A stretch of 64,000 bases of DNA from Ruegeria sp. YS9 (lineage in GTDB: Bacteria; Pseudomonadota; Alphaproteobacteria; Rhodobacterales; Rhodobacteraceae), in assembly GCF_024628725.1 (NCBI RefSeq), contig NZ_CP102412.1, forward strand, positions 20,103 to 84,102. The letters run 5' to 3'. The notes below the pieces were generated by a model. It searched no databases and was not told the origin of the DNA. It was given only the letters and a program-made list of their open reading frames with translations. This document shows, piece after piece, positions 53,497-62,406 of this stretch (positions are counted from its first letter, which is position 1; each line of letters opens with the position of its first letter). The position numbers and the translations under genes were made by a program.

Positions 53497-54674
53497 GCGA
53501 AGCCCCGCCGCCTTTAATCAACCGGGATACTCAGCCCGCCGGGTTGTGTATCCTGCAAACCTGTTCCTTCTTCTCCTTCGGTGGGGGCATTCAACGCCAT
53601 ATCAATGACCTCAGCACCTCGCTGATGGCACAAGGGCACAAGGTAATCAAAGCCGGAACCCCCGGAAAAGCCACTGCCCCCGAGGATGGCAGTCTGTTTT
53701 TGCCCTTGCGGTTCGACCGTGTCAGCGATCACGCTGCCAACGGCCAGCTTGGCCTTGTAACGCGGCTTTACTGGCTGGTACGCTCGGCCCTGACCCTGCG
53801 GCGGGCGCTCAAGGCACATAAGGTCGATGTCATCCATGCCCATGAAACTGCCCCGCTTCTGACAGCCCGTCTGGCCAGTCTGGGGATGGGGATCCCCATT
53901 GTGATGACCTATCACGGCTCGTCGCCCGACCGTCTCAATGCGGTGGCCCGCGCTTGCCGGCAGCAAGCCGATCTGGCGATCTGCCCCAGCGAAACCGTCA
54001 TGCAATCCCTGCTGGAACGCCAGGTCGACCCCGGCAAGGCGCGGGTGATGCTTTTGGGGGTACGTCCCAACCCGCCCGCCGATCCGGCCGCCGCAGAGGC
54101 CCTGCGGCGTGAACTGTTGGGCGAAGATGGCACACATCTGGTTCTGTCCTTGTCCCGTCTGGATCACCAGAAAGGCCTCGACGCGATGATCGAAGTGGCC
54201 CGGCGTGTGCGGCGGGACCTGCCCGGTCTGCGGATCGTCGTCGGGGGCGAAGGCGTGCTGCGCGGCCAGGTCGAGGCCTGGGCCGAACAGGCCGACGTTT
54301 CCGACATCATCCGTTTCCCCGGGGTGATCTCGGATGTCGCCACCTATCTTGCGGCCTCGGATCTTTATCTGCTGACCTCCCGGTGGGAGGCCCTGCCGAT
54401 TTCAATTGTCGAGGCGTTCCGCGCCGGGCTGCCGGTGATCGCCACCGATTGCGGCGGTGTGCGTGAATTGGTGGATGGTGATGTCGGGCGCCTGTGTGCG
54501 GTCGATGATCTTGACGCCCTGTCTCAGGCGCTGCGCGATCTTTGCACCGACCGCGCCGAATATGACCGGCTAAGCGCCAATGCCACGGCCCGCGGTGCAG
54601 AAGACAGGTTTTCGCCAGCCCATGTGCATAGCGGGTTTGAAAAGCTGTATCGGCAACTGGCCGGGCGGGGATAA
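53490..54674 (+). CDS. Glycosyltransferase family 4
   Basis: 394 residues, GT-B fold: CSFFSFGGGIQRHINDLSTS for the N-terminal domain, HAHETAPLLTARLA, then the donor domain with LVLSLSRLDHQKGLDAMIEV, VVGGEGVLRGQVEAWA and SRWEALPISIVEAFRAGLPV, including the E-x7-E motif region. It should be a retaining enzyme building the repeat unit. The start GTG 53490 overlaps the PepSY-TM gene. It converges with another GT4 (54682), leaving a gap of only 7 bp. Confidence 0.93.
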   Translation: MVSEAPPPLINRDTQPAGLCILQTCSFFSFGGGIQRHINDLSTSLMAQGHKVIKAGTPGKATAPEDGSLFLPLRFDRVSDHAANGQLGLVTRLYWLVRSALTLRRALKAHKVDVIHAHETAPLLTARLASLGMGIPIVMTYHGSSPDRLNAVARACRQQADLAICPSETVMQSLLERQVDPGKARVMLLGVRPNPPADPAAAEALRRELLGEDGTHLVLSLSRLDHQKGLDAMIEVARRVRRDLPGLRIVVGGEGVLRGQVEAWAEQADVSDIIRFPGVISDVATYLAASDLYLLTSRWEALPISIVEAFRAGLPVIATDCGGVRELVDGDVGRLCAVDDLDALSQALRDLCTDRAEYDRLSANATARGAEDRFSPAHVHSGFEKLYRQLAGRG

Positions 54675-54681
54675 CCCCCGG

Positions 54682-55950
54682 TCAGTCCGCCGCGCCGTTC
54701 TCAAAAGCACCAGCTTCCAAGGCATGGGCCAGATCGGCCCGCCCTGCGCGATGCGCTGCCTGCGCAAAAGCCGCGCCGAACCGGCCCAATACCTGATCTT
54801 CGCGCCAGAGCGTCTCAAACCCGTGCCGCGCCGCTGCCGCCATCTGATCCCGCGCGGTGCCTCCGTCCTGAAAACGGCGCATGGCTGCGATCAGATCATC
54901 CTCGGTTTCGAACAGTTCCCCGCCCCCTGCCCGTTCCACGATCTCGGGGAACGGACCCAGCCGCCGGGCGATCACCGGCGTGCCCAGCCGGAAGCTTTCG
55001 ATCAGGATGATGCCGAAGGTTTCATAACAGACCGAGGGCACGATCAGCCCCAATGCACCACGATAGTAGGCGTTCAACTCGTCAGGCGTCTTGCGGCCCA
55101 GGAATTTGATCCGGTCATTGCCTGCGGCCTGTGCCTTCAGCTCATCCGCATAATCGCCATCACCCAGGATCAGCAGATCGGCATCCGGGTAACGATCAAA
55201 GGCGGGGAAGACATCCTGCAACCCCTTGATCTTTTCCAACCGCCCGACAAACAGGAAATAGGGGCGTTCCTGCGCCGCCGGTTCCGGCAGGGCGCTCTGA
55301 TCCAGGTCGGGCAGGAAATAGGGCAGCACCTGCATGTCCTGCCGCAGGCCGAATTCACGATGTTTGGCGCGGCTGAATTCGCTTTTGGCGATGATCAGGT
55401 CCATGTGATCCAGCGCCCGGTCCAGCGCACCGGTATAGCGCCAGAGCTGCGGCGGACGCTTGTGCTGCAACACGCAGCGCAGGCACTGGCGGTCATCGCA
55501 CAGCTCGCGCCCATGTCGCCACAGCACATGGGTCGGGCAGACCAGCCAGTGCTCATGCGCTTCATAGACTTTCAACCCCTCGCCCATCGGCAACAGGCCC
55601 GGCCCGCCGATCAGGGATGTGTTGTTGTGCCAGATGATATCCGGCTTCCGCTCGGCCAGTATCTCGCGAATGCGGGCGGCGTGCACAACCGGGCGGCCCA
55701 ATTGCTGGGTCAGCAGGTTCGACATCACGCCGTTGCGGCTGCGCAGGCCGATCCGCCGCACGCCGTCGGGGTCGCCCTCGGGCTGGGGCTTGCCGCCCAG
55801 GATCAGATAGCTGTCTTCGTCATGCACCACCGTCACGTCATGCCCGCGCGCCACAAGCGCCCGCGCCATGCGCTGAATGCCGATGGCGTCACCGCCAAAG
55901 GAATAGGGGGGATAAAATGTGGTGAACATCAAAATGCGTAACGATTTCAT
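54682..55950 (-). CDS. Glycosyltransferase family 4 with a Cys-rich insert
   Basis: 422 residues, GT-B fold: LMFTTFYPPYSFGGDAIGIQ at the start, PDIIWHNNTSLIGGP, the insert with CPTHVLWRHGRELC and CDDRQCLRC (four or five Cys, possible metal site, seen in a GT4 subgroup), then FLFVGRLEKIKGLQDVFPAF and VPSVCYETFGIILIESFRLG for the donor site. Its ATG follows the flippase stop directly (TAG-ATG), so it is translated with flippase 55951. Probably adds a sugar to the repeat unit moved by that flippase (inference). Confidence 0.93.
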   Translation of the reverse strand: MKSLRILMFTTFYPPYSFGGDAIGIQRMARALVARGHDVTVVHDEDSYLILGGKPQPEGDPDGVRRIGLRSRNGVMSNLLTQQLGRPVVHAARIREILAERKPDIIWHNNTSLIGGPGLLPMGEGLKVYEAHEHWLVCPTHVLWRHGRELCDDRQCLRCVLQHKRPPQLWRYTGALDRALDHMDLIIAKSEFSRAKHREFGLRQDMQVLPYFLPDLDQSALPEPAAQERPYFLFVGRLEKIKGLQDVFPAFDRYPDADLLILGDGDYADELKAQAAGNDRIKFLGRKTPDELNAYYRGALGLIVPSVCYETFGIILIESFRLGTPVIARRLGPFPEIVERAGGGELFETEDDLIAAMRRFQDGGTARDQMAAAARHGFETLWREDQVLGRFGAAFAQAAHRAGRADLAHALEAGAFENGAAD

Positions 55951-57426
55951 CTATCTCTCAATTCCTTGAGTGTCAGCCGCAGGCAGGTGCCCGTCTTGCG
56001 GCCCAAGCATCGAAACCAGCAGGCGCAGCCTGTCCCGCTGGAGCAGAAAAGCCAGCAAACCATAGGCCAGAACACCCGTCACCGTGCCGACAAGTAAAAG
56101 CAAAGCCGGAGACAGGCCGTCCAGTTGCCACACGACCCCCTGCACTGCCGCCGCCATCCCCCCTGACAGCAGGAGCGGCGCAAGATGCTGCCGTATCAAA
56201 GCCGGGCCGGACAGCCCCGCAATATGCCCCAGATTGGCAAATTTGAGCGGCCAGACCAGCAGAAAGACAGCCACAAAACCGGCTGTGACGACCGGCAATC
56301 CATACGGGGCCAGCACCACAATCACCCCCGCCGCCAGCGCCACCTCGACCCAGGACAGGATCGCCAGACGACCGGGCTGACCGGCCGCCAGACAAAAGGT
56401 CTGCTGCACCTTTTCGGCGCACAGATACATGCCAAACACCGACATCAGGCTCAGGACCGGAGCCGCCGGAGCCCATTTCTGACCGAACAGCAGCACCAGC
56501 GCCGGTTCCGACAGAACCGCCAGCCCGGCAAAGGCCGGAAAGGCCAGAAACCCGGTCAGGCGCATGACGTCGATCAGCAAATCCGTCGCCGGACCACCAT
56601 CGCGCGCCGCCGCACCAAAAGCAGGCTGCGCCACGGTGCGCAGCGGTGTGATAACCAGGAACGAGGCGGTCTCGATCACGCGCCAGGCGATTGCGTAATA
56701 CCCGGCCGGAACCGGCCCCAGCATCGCGCCGATGATCACCGCAGGCGATTGCACCGCAGCCAGTTCCGCCGCGCGCAGGCCCAGGATCCGATGACTGAAA
56801 TGCAAGACCCTGCGCATATGATCCCGCGACGCATGGAATGCCGGGCGCCAGGAGACCGCCCCCCAGGCCATCACGATATTGGTGGCCGTCATCGCCAGCC
56901 GCTGACCGACCAGGCTCCAGACGCCGTATCCCGCCAGCGCCATGCCAATGCCCACGCCCCCTCCGACCGCCGCGCCGAGCGCTGCACGGATGGCCAGAAC
57001 ACGGAACCGCATTTCCCGGCGCAGGATCGCCACCGGCACCGCCGTCAGGGAAATCATCAGCACCGTTGGGGACAATCCGATCAACAATTCACGCGCAACC
57101 GGCTCATTGTAGAAATACGAGACCGGCCCCGCGCCCAGATACAGCACAACCGTCAACACGCCCCCCAGCAGCGCCAACAGCCAGAAAACCGAGTTCAACC
57201 GCTCTGGTGACAGCGCCTCATGGGTCAGCAGAATGTCGGAAATCGTTTCGCGCACCAGAAATTCGGAAAACAGCACAAAGGCTGCAACCATCGCCAGAAG
57301 ACCAAAGGCCTCGACCCCTAAAATACGGGCAAGAATGGCAAAAATGATAAAATTGAACGCCTGCTCGACCCAGATACCGGCCGACATCCAGGCAACTCCG
57401 CTGCTGAAACTCTGCCGCCCTGACAT
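55951..57426 (-). CDS. Oligosaccharide flippase (WzxC-like, MOP superfamily)
   Basis: 491 residues with about 14 membrane segments. The start SGVAWMSAGIWVEQAFNFII then FAILARILGVEAFGLLAM, and the middle FSHRILGLRAAELAAVQ with VPAGYYAIAWRVIE, are those of the WzxC/EPS flippase branch, distinct from the flippase at 14606. It should move lipid-linked units across the inner membrane. ATG 57426 is chosen for its RBS (GGAAGGA); a longer frame to 57474 is less likely. It heads a two-gene operon with the GT4 at 54682. Confidence 0.93.
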   Translation of the reverse strand: MSGRQSFSSGVAWMSAGIWVEQAFNFIIFAILARILGVEAFGLLAMVAAFVLFSEFLVRETISDILLTHEALSPERLNSVFWLLALLGGVLTVVLYLGAGPVSYFYNEPVARELLIGLSPTVLMISLTAVPVAILRREMRFRVLAIRAALGAAVGGGVGIGMALAGYGVWSLVGQRLAMTATNIVMAWGAVSWRPAFHASRDHMRRVLHFSHRILGLRAAELAAVQSPAVIIGAMLGPVPAGYYAIAWRVIETASFLVITPLRTVAQPAFGAAARDGGPATDLLIDVMRLTGFLAFPAFAGLAVLSEPALVLLFGQKWAPAAPVLSLMSVFGMYLCAEKVQQTFCLAAGQPGRLAILSWVEVALAAGVIVVLAPYGLPVVTAGFVAVFLLVWPLKFANLGHIAGLSGPALIRQHLAPLLLSGGMAAAVQGVVWQLDGLSPALLLLVGTVTGVLAYGLLAFLLQRDRLRLLVSMLGPQDGHLPAADTQGIER

Positions 57427-57694
57427 CCGTTTCCTTCCTGCCGCCCAAACCCCGCCAAGTGCCGATGGACACATGGCTCAAACACTCACACCTGTTGCGC
57501 ACCGTATACGTAATTACAAACTTGACGCCTTAACGGTCGAATTTGGTCAAATTTATTGTCTATGTTCAGTCTGTACGTGTTCGAATACTATACGCAATAC
57601 AGGGAATTATGCCCGTCGCGTTCCAAGCGCCGCGCAAATCTTGCAGCGGGGGCTGGGGCAGGGATTATTGAGTGAATAAAAGGTTTTCATTTTC

Positions 57695-58621
57695 ATGAAC
57701 AAAGTCGCAGAGCCGATGGAGACGAACAGCACCACACCCGAAGAGCTGATCGCATCGGAAACCGCCGGTATGAGCCTGAGCGTGGTCATTCCCGCCTATA
57801 ACGAGGAAAACGCCGTCCGCCACACGGTCGAGGACGTGCGCACCCATCTCGAACCGCTGGGCATTCCCTACGAGATCATCGTGGTGGACGATGCCAGCCA
57901 GGACAACACCCGCGCCGAGGCCGAGGCCAGCGGCGCGACCGTTACCTTCAACGATGTCAATTCCGGCTATGGCGCCAGCCTCAAGCGCGGGGTGCGGATG
58001 GCGCAGCATGAATATGTGGCCATTCTGGATGCCGACAGCACATACCCTGCGCGCTATCTGCCCGGAATGCTGGCCATGTGCCGCGATCAGGACATGGTCG
58101 TGGGCGACCGGGGCGCGGCGATGAAAAACGTGCCGCTGCTGCGCCGTCCGGCCAAGAAATTCCTGTTCGCCTTTGCCTCGTTCCTGGCCGAACGCAAGAT
58201 CAATGACCTCAATTCCGGCCTGCGGGTGTTTCGCAAAGCCGAGCTGATCCCTTTCCTGCCGCTCTTGCCGCAGAATTTTTCCTTCACCACCACGATCACG
58301 CTGTGCATGACCTCGAACGGCAAGCGGATGATCTATACGCCGATCGAATACGGTAAGCGGGTGGGCAAATCGAAGATCCGGCCGATCGACTTCATCAATT
58401 TTATTATCCTGATCTTGCGGATCAGCACATTGTTCAATCCGCTGCGGGTTTTCATTCCTATGGGGCTGGTGTTTTTTGCTCTGGGGACTGTGAAGTTCAT
58501 TGTCGACCTCACCTACCTGAACCTCAGCGGAACCACGGTGTTCGCGTTCCTTGCTGCGATCATGATCTGGTCATTGGGATTGATCGCAGACATGATCTCA
58601 CGGCTGCATCTCAGACCCTGA
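57695..58621 (+). CDS. Glycosyltransferase family 2 (DPM/DPG-synthase-like)
   Basis: 308 residues: LSVVIPAYNEENAVRHTVED, IIVVDDASQDNTR, NSGYGASLKRGVRMAQHEYV and ILDADSTYP (DxD), then DLNSGLRVFRKAELIPFL and NFSFTTTITL. Two C-terminal membrane helices (about 245-268 and 280-302). This is the polyprenyl-phosphate sugar synthase type. It precedes the UGM-like flavoprotein (45 bp gap) and a deacetylase in one direction, a set that may make and modify a lipid-linked sugar (inference). An in-frame ATG seven codons downstream is an alternative start. Confidence 0.92.
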   Translation: MNKVAEPMETNSTTPEELIASETAGMSLSVVIPAYNEENAVRHTVEDVRTHLEPLGIPYEIIVVDDASQDNTRAEAEASGATVTFNDVNSGYGASLKRGVRMAQHEYVAILDADSTYPARYLPGMLAMCRDQDMVVGDRGAAMKNVPLLRRPAKKFLFAFASFLAERKINDLNSGLRVFRKAELIPFLPLLPQNFSFTTTITLCMTSNGKRMIYTPIEYGKRVGKSKIRPIDFINFIILILRISTLFNPLRVFIPMGLVFFALGTVKFIVDLTYLNLSGTTVFAFLAAIMIWSLGLIADMISRLHLRP

Positions 58622-58665
58622 TTGGGCATGACACAAACTTTCTGAAGCAGTAAAGGAATGCACAC

Positions 58666-60108
58666 GTGACGGATGTCTCCCCTTCAGATGGCGGCACTGA
58701 AAGACCCCATATCATTATCCTCGGTGCCGGACCTGCCGGTCTGGCCGCAGCCCATGCCCTGACCGGGCAGGCGAAGGTGACCGTGATCGAACGCGCGCCC
58801 AGTGCCGGGGGCAATTCGGCCTCATTCCCGATTGAGGGCGTGATCTGCGATTACGGCTCGCACCGGTTTCATCCGGCGGCCGAGCCCGAGGTTCTGGCCG
58901 ATGTGAAAGCGCTGCTGGGTGAAGATCTGCTGCTGCGCCCACGCCACGGGCGCATCCGGCTGGGCGGCAAATGGATTCACTTTCCACTGAAACTGACCGA
59001 CGCGCTGATGCGCCTGCCCAAACCCTTTGCCGCGTCGCTGATCGGCGACATGGTGCTGAAACCCTTCCGCAAGAAAAGCACGGGCCCCGAGACATTCTCG
59101 ACCGTGCTGTATGACGGGCTGGGCCCGACGATTTCGGACAATTTCTATTTCCCATACGTGCGCAAACTGTGGGGGCTGGATCCGGACAAGCTGGCGGTGA
59201 AACTGGCCGAACGTCGGGTGGGCAGCGGCTCGGTCGGCAAGATCCTGATGAAGATGCTGCGCCTGCTGCCGGGGTTGCGCAGCGAAACGGCGGGCCGGTT
59301 CTTTTATCCGCGCAAGGGGTTCGGGCAGATCTCGGACGCGATGCGCAACAGTGCCGAGGCCAATGGCGCCACCTTCCTGTTCAACACCGAAATCACCGCC
59401 ATCGAGCGGGATGGCAATCGCATCACCGGGTTGACGATCCGCGACGAAGAAGGCGAGCGGCACCTGACCGGCGATCTGATCCTGTCGACCATCCCGCTGA
59501 CCGGGCTGACGCGCCTGATCGGCGATGCTCCGGCCGAGGTGGTCGAAGCCGCCCGCGCCATCCGCTTCCGGGGCATGATCCTGCTGTATCTGGTGCTTGA
59601 GACCGACCAGTTCACCGAGTTCGATGCCCATTACTTCCCGGAACTGTCGATCCCGATCAGCCGCATGTCGGAGCCCAAGAACTATAACGCCAGTGGCGAG
59701 CCGAAGGGCGTCACCGTGCTGTGCGCCGAACTGCCCTGCGACCCGGATGAGAAATGGTGGTCCATGTCCGACGAGGAACTGGGGCAGGAATTCACCAAAT
59801 GGCTGGGCCAGCTGGGCCTGCCGGTCACGGTACCGGTGCGCCGCTGCGAAACCCGCCGGCTGAGCCATGCCTATCCGGTTTACGATGTGGGCTATGAAGA
59901 CCGGTTCGATACGGTTGATCAATGGCTCTCGGATCTGGACGGATTGCTCGTATTTGGACGGCAAGGCCTGTTCGCCCACGACAATACGCACCACGCCTTT
60001 GCCATGGCCTATGGTGCGGCGGATTGCATCGACGACAAGGGCAATGTCGACCGCGCGAAATGGAACCGGTATCGCGAGGTCTTTGCCACCCATGTGGTGG
60101 AAGACTGA
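58666..60108 (+). CDS. FAD-dependent oxidoreductase, UDP-galactopyranose mutase-like
   Basis: 480 residues: IIILGAGPAGLAAAHALTG (GAGPAG at 20-25), APSAGGNSASFPIEGVICDY with GSHRFHP, VRKLWGLDPDKLAVKLAERR in the middle and LLVFGRQGLFAHDNTHHAFA for the C-terminal FAD contact. The same domain order as the protein at 41914, but clearly diverged. Members often neighbour a GT2 of the type encoded just upstream; the reaction is not established. The start is GTG with AAGGA eight bases before it. The deacetylase gene begins three bases after its stop. Confidence 0.9.
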   Translation: MTDVSPSDGGTERPHIIILGAGPAGLAAAHALTGQAKVTVIERAPSAGGNSASFPIEGVICDYGSHRFHPAAEPEVLADVKALLGEDLLLRPRHGRIRLGGKWIHFPLKLTDALMRLPKPFAASLIGDMVLKPFRKKSTGPETFSTVLYDGLGPTISDNFYFPYVRKLWGLDPDKLAVKLAERRVGSGSVGKILMKMLRLLPGLRSETAGRFFYPRKGFGQISDAMRNSAEANGATFLFNTEITAIERDGNRITGLTIRDEEGERHLTGDLILSTIPLTGLTRLIGDAPAEVVEAARAIRFRGMILLYLVLETDQFTEFDAHYFPELSIPISRMSEPKNYNASGEPKGVTVLCAELPCDPDEKWWSMSDEELGQEFTKWLGQLGLPVTVPVRRCETRRLSHAYPVYDVGYEDRFDTVDQWLSDLDGLLVFGRQGLFAHDNTHHAFAMAYGAADCIDDKGNVDRAKWNRYREVFATHVVED

Positions 60109-60111
60109 CCC

Positions 60112-60861
60112 ATGCCCGCCTGGCAGGCCGATATCCTGATGTATCATTCGATCTCGGACGCGCCGGGGCCGACCTCGATTGCGCCCGACGTCTTTGCGGC
60201 ACAGATGCAGGCGCTGGCGGCGTCCGGCCTGCCGGTGGTGACGCCGGACGCGCTGGCCAACCCGCCTGCCCCCCGTGTGGTCATCATCAGCTTCGATGAC
60301 GGGTTCCAGGATTTCGCCGATACCGCCTGGCCGATCCTGCGCGAACATGGCTTCTGCCCGATCGTCTATCTGCCCTCGGGCCTGATGGGTGGCACCGACA
60401 GCTGGGCCGGGGGCAACATCCCGCCCCGCCCGCTGATGGAATGGGACAGGGTCAAGGCGCTGGCAGCGGAAGGGGTCAGCTTTGGCGCACATAGTGTCAG
60501 CCATCCCGATCTGTCGACGCTGGATACAGAGACCTTGGAGGATGAAGTCACCGGATCCGGTCAGGATATTGCCGCCCGGCTTGGTCAACCCGTCCGGCAT
60601 TTCGCGCCGCCCTATGGCGCGTCGAACCCGAATGTACGCGCACAGATTGCCCGGCACTACGACACCTCGGTCGGCACCCGTCTGGGCGTGGCAAAAGCGG
60701 GCGATGACATCCACGACCTGCCGCGGCTCGAGATGTTCTATTTCACCGACATCGCCCGCTGGCAGGCGCATCTTGCCGGGCGGGGCGGGTCCTATTTGGC
60801 GGCCCGCAAACTGATGCGCGGCGTGCGAAGCGGGCTGAGCAGGGTGCTGCCCATCAACTGA
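60112..60861 (+). CDS. Polysaccharide deacetylase (NodB-like)
   Basis: 249 residues with ILMYHSISD near the start, the catalytic/metal motif ISFDDGFQDF (SFDDGF at 60-65) and GAHSVSHPDLS (His127, His131), then APPYGASNPNVR. The MYHSI start is that of the PgaB/IcaB-type deacetylase branch. It probably removes acetyl groups from an N-acetylated sugar. No signal peptide, so it may act on lipid-linked intermediates in the cytoplasm. It follows the flavoprotein gene by three bases. Not a close copy of the deacetylase at 9286. Confidence 0.92.
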   Translation: MPAWQADILMYHSISDAPGPTSIAPDVFAAQMQALAASGLPVVTPDALANPPAPRVVIISFDDGFQDFADTAWPILREHGFCPIVYLPSGLMGGTDSWAGGNIPPRPLMEWDRVKALAAEGVSFGAHSVSHPDLSTLDTETLEDEVTGSGQDIAARLGQPVRHFAPPYGASNPNVRAQIARHYDTSVGTRLGVAKAGDDIHDLPRLEMFYFTDIARWQAHLAGRGGSYLAARKLMRGVRSGLSRVLPIN

Positions 60862-60864
60862 ATG

Positions 60865-62406
60865 TCAGGCTTCGGGTGCAAGCGTTCCGATCCGGTGGGC
60901 ATTCGCCATCACACTGAATGTAATTGTCGTCGCCGGGATGGTCGGCAGGACAGAGGCATCAACGACGTGAATGCGCATCGCACCATGCGGGCGCCCCAGC
61001 ACATCGCTTTCACCCGGGCCCGGGTCATCCGACATCGGCAGATCACCTCCGACATGAAAACTGGCCCCCGGCGCCCCGAACCGCGCTGCAAAAGACAGGC
61101 TGGTCAGACCAAGCCCCCGCAAGGCCCGGCCATAGCGCGCAAGTGCTGCCCGCATTGTCTCGGCGGTTGCGGGATTTTCGTTCAGTTCCGGGCGTAACCG
61201 CCCATCCTCTGCCAGACGCAAGGCTATTTCATGCGAATGATCGGAATGCAGGAAAACCTGCGCCACAATCAGACGTCGGGCCAGCGCCTCAAGCAGCGGC
61301 CCGCTGCCGGGTATCCGGCGGCCATAGTTCTGTTTCAGATCGCGGGCATAGTATTCATTCCAGGTATAGATCTGCGCGTGAACCAGTTGCCGCGACACGG
61401 TCGGGTCATCCAGTTCGGCAAAAAGCTGCGGCAGCGTCTGATAGGGCAAGACATCGGGCCGCCTGGGTGCCCGCCAGCGGTGCAGCATCGGCAGAAAGGC
61501 CTGCTGGCTGTCTTTCAACACCAGCTCTTTGCCCCGCAAGCCGGGTGACGCCAACAGGATACGCGCGCTTTCCAGCACTCCGGCGGCCAGAAACACCCGG
61601 TTTCCGCGGACATCGCTGCCATCTGCCAAAGTGACGGCAACCTCGTCGCCTTCCTCGCGGACCTGCCGCACAACGTGATCCGCGCGGTAGGCAAAGCCTG
61701 GCTCTGCCTGCAACGCCATGCGGGTTTGTCTTGCAGACCAGATCAGCGACCACGGGCACCCGTGCAGACACAGCCCGCAGGTCTGACAGCCCGGCCCAAC
61801 TGCCTGACGCGCCAGACCGACATGCATCCCAGCCCCCTGCAATGCCTTCGCCTTCTGCCTGGAACGGGCCAGCAGCATCTGCGCCTGCGCGGTTGGTGGA
61901 ACGGGTGTTCGGCCTGTCATATCGCAGGCGGGAAAGAGGTCTTGCAGCCTGTCCTTTTGCCCGGACACGGGCATTATGTCCGCCACCGCCCTGTAATGTG
62001 GGGCAAGATCGTCGGTCGTTATGGGCCAGTCGTCGATATCCGCCTGCCGATACGGCAAGACCGCAGCGCCCCAGACATTGGACAGCCCGCCCGCCGCCCG
62101 CGACGCGCGCAAAGCAAACCAATCCGCCCCTTCCGCCAGTGTACGCGCAGGTGAGGCCAGCGCATAACCTGTCCCATAGCGCCACACCTCGCCCTCCGGA
62201 GCCTGAAACTGAGGTTCCATCCAGGCTGTACGCGCCTCGGCGCTCCAGTCTTCGGCGCGGGTTCGGGACATCTGCTGCACCCGCTCCGTGACCTCGGGCC
62301 CCGGTTCCACCCCGGCATCCAGCATCGTGACGTTTCGCCCCCGCGCCAGCAAGGCCCGGGCAACGGAAACCCCGGCAGGCCCGGACCCTATGACAAGATC
62401 GTTCAC
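60865..62406 (-). CDS. GMC-family oxidoreductase with a four-Cys motif
   Basis: 513 residues: the FAD-binding start VIGSGPAGVSVARALLARG (GSGPAG at 7-12), GGLSNVWGAAVLPYR for the flavin-attachment region, and a C-terminal PMSDDPGPGESDVLGRPHGA with VDASVLPTIPATTITFSVMA of GMC oxidoreductases. Between them lies CQTCGLCLHGCPW (Cys207, 210, 213, 217), a C-x2-C-x2-C-x3-C-P spacing as in 4Fe-4S ferredoxins. The substrate, probably a sugar or polyol hydroxyl, is unknown. The GTG start overlaps the stop of the methyltransferase at 62403 (GTGA), so the two are coupled. Confidence 0.9.
   Translation of the reverse strand: MNDLVIGSGPAGVSVARALLARGRNVTMLDAGVEPGPEVTERVQQMSRTRAEDWSAEARTAWMEPQFQAPEGEVWRYGTGYALASPARTLAEGADWFALRASRAAGGLSNVWGAAVLPYRQADIDDWPITTDDLAPHYRAVADIMPVSGQKDRLQDLFPACDMTGRTPVPPTAQAQMLLARSRQKAKALQGAGMHVGLARQAVGPGCQTCGLCLHGCPWSLIWSARQTRMALQAEPGFAYRADHVVRQVREEGDEVAVTLADGSDVRGNRVFLAAGVLESARILLASPGLRGKELVLKDSQQAFLPMLHRWRAPRRPDVLPYQTLPQLFAELDDPTVSRQLVHAQIYTWNEYYARDLKQNYGRRIPGSGPLLEALARRLIVAQVFLHSDHSHEIALRLAEDGRLRPELNENPATAETMRAALARYGRALRGLGLTSLSFAARFGAPGASFHVGGDLPMSDDPGPGESDVLGRPHGAMRIHVVDASVLPTIPATTITFSVMANAHRIGTLAPEA

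Noticed and set aside
58822..60771. 649-residue minus-strand ORF opposite the flavoprotein and deacetylase
   Set aside because: Spans two real genes antisense, His/Gln/Arg-rich composition typical of shadows in GC-rich DNA.
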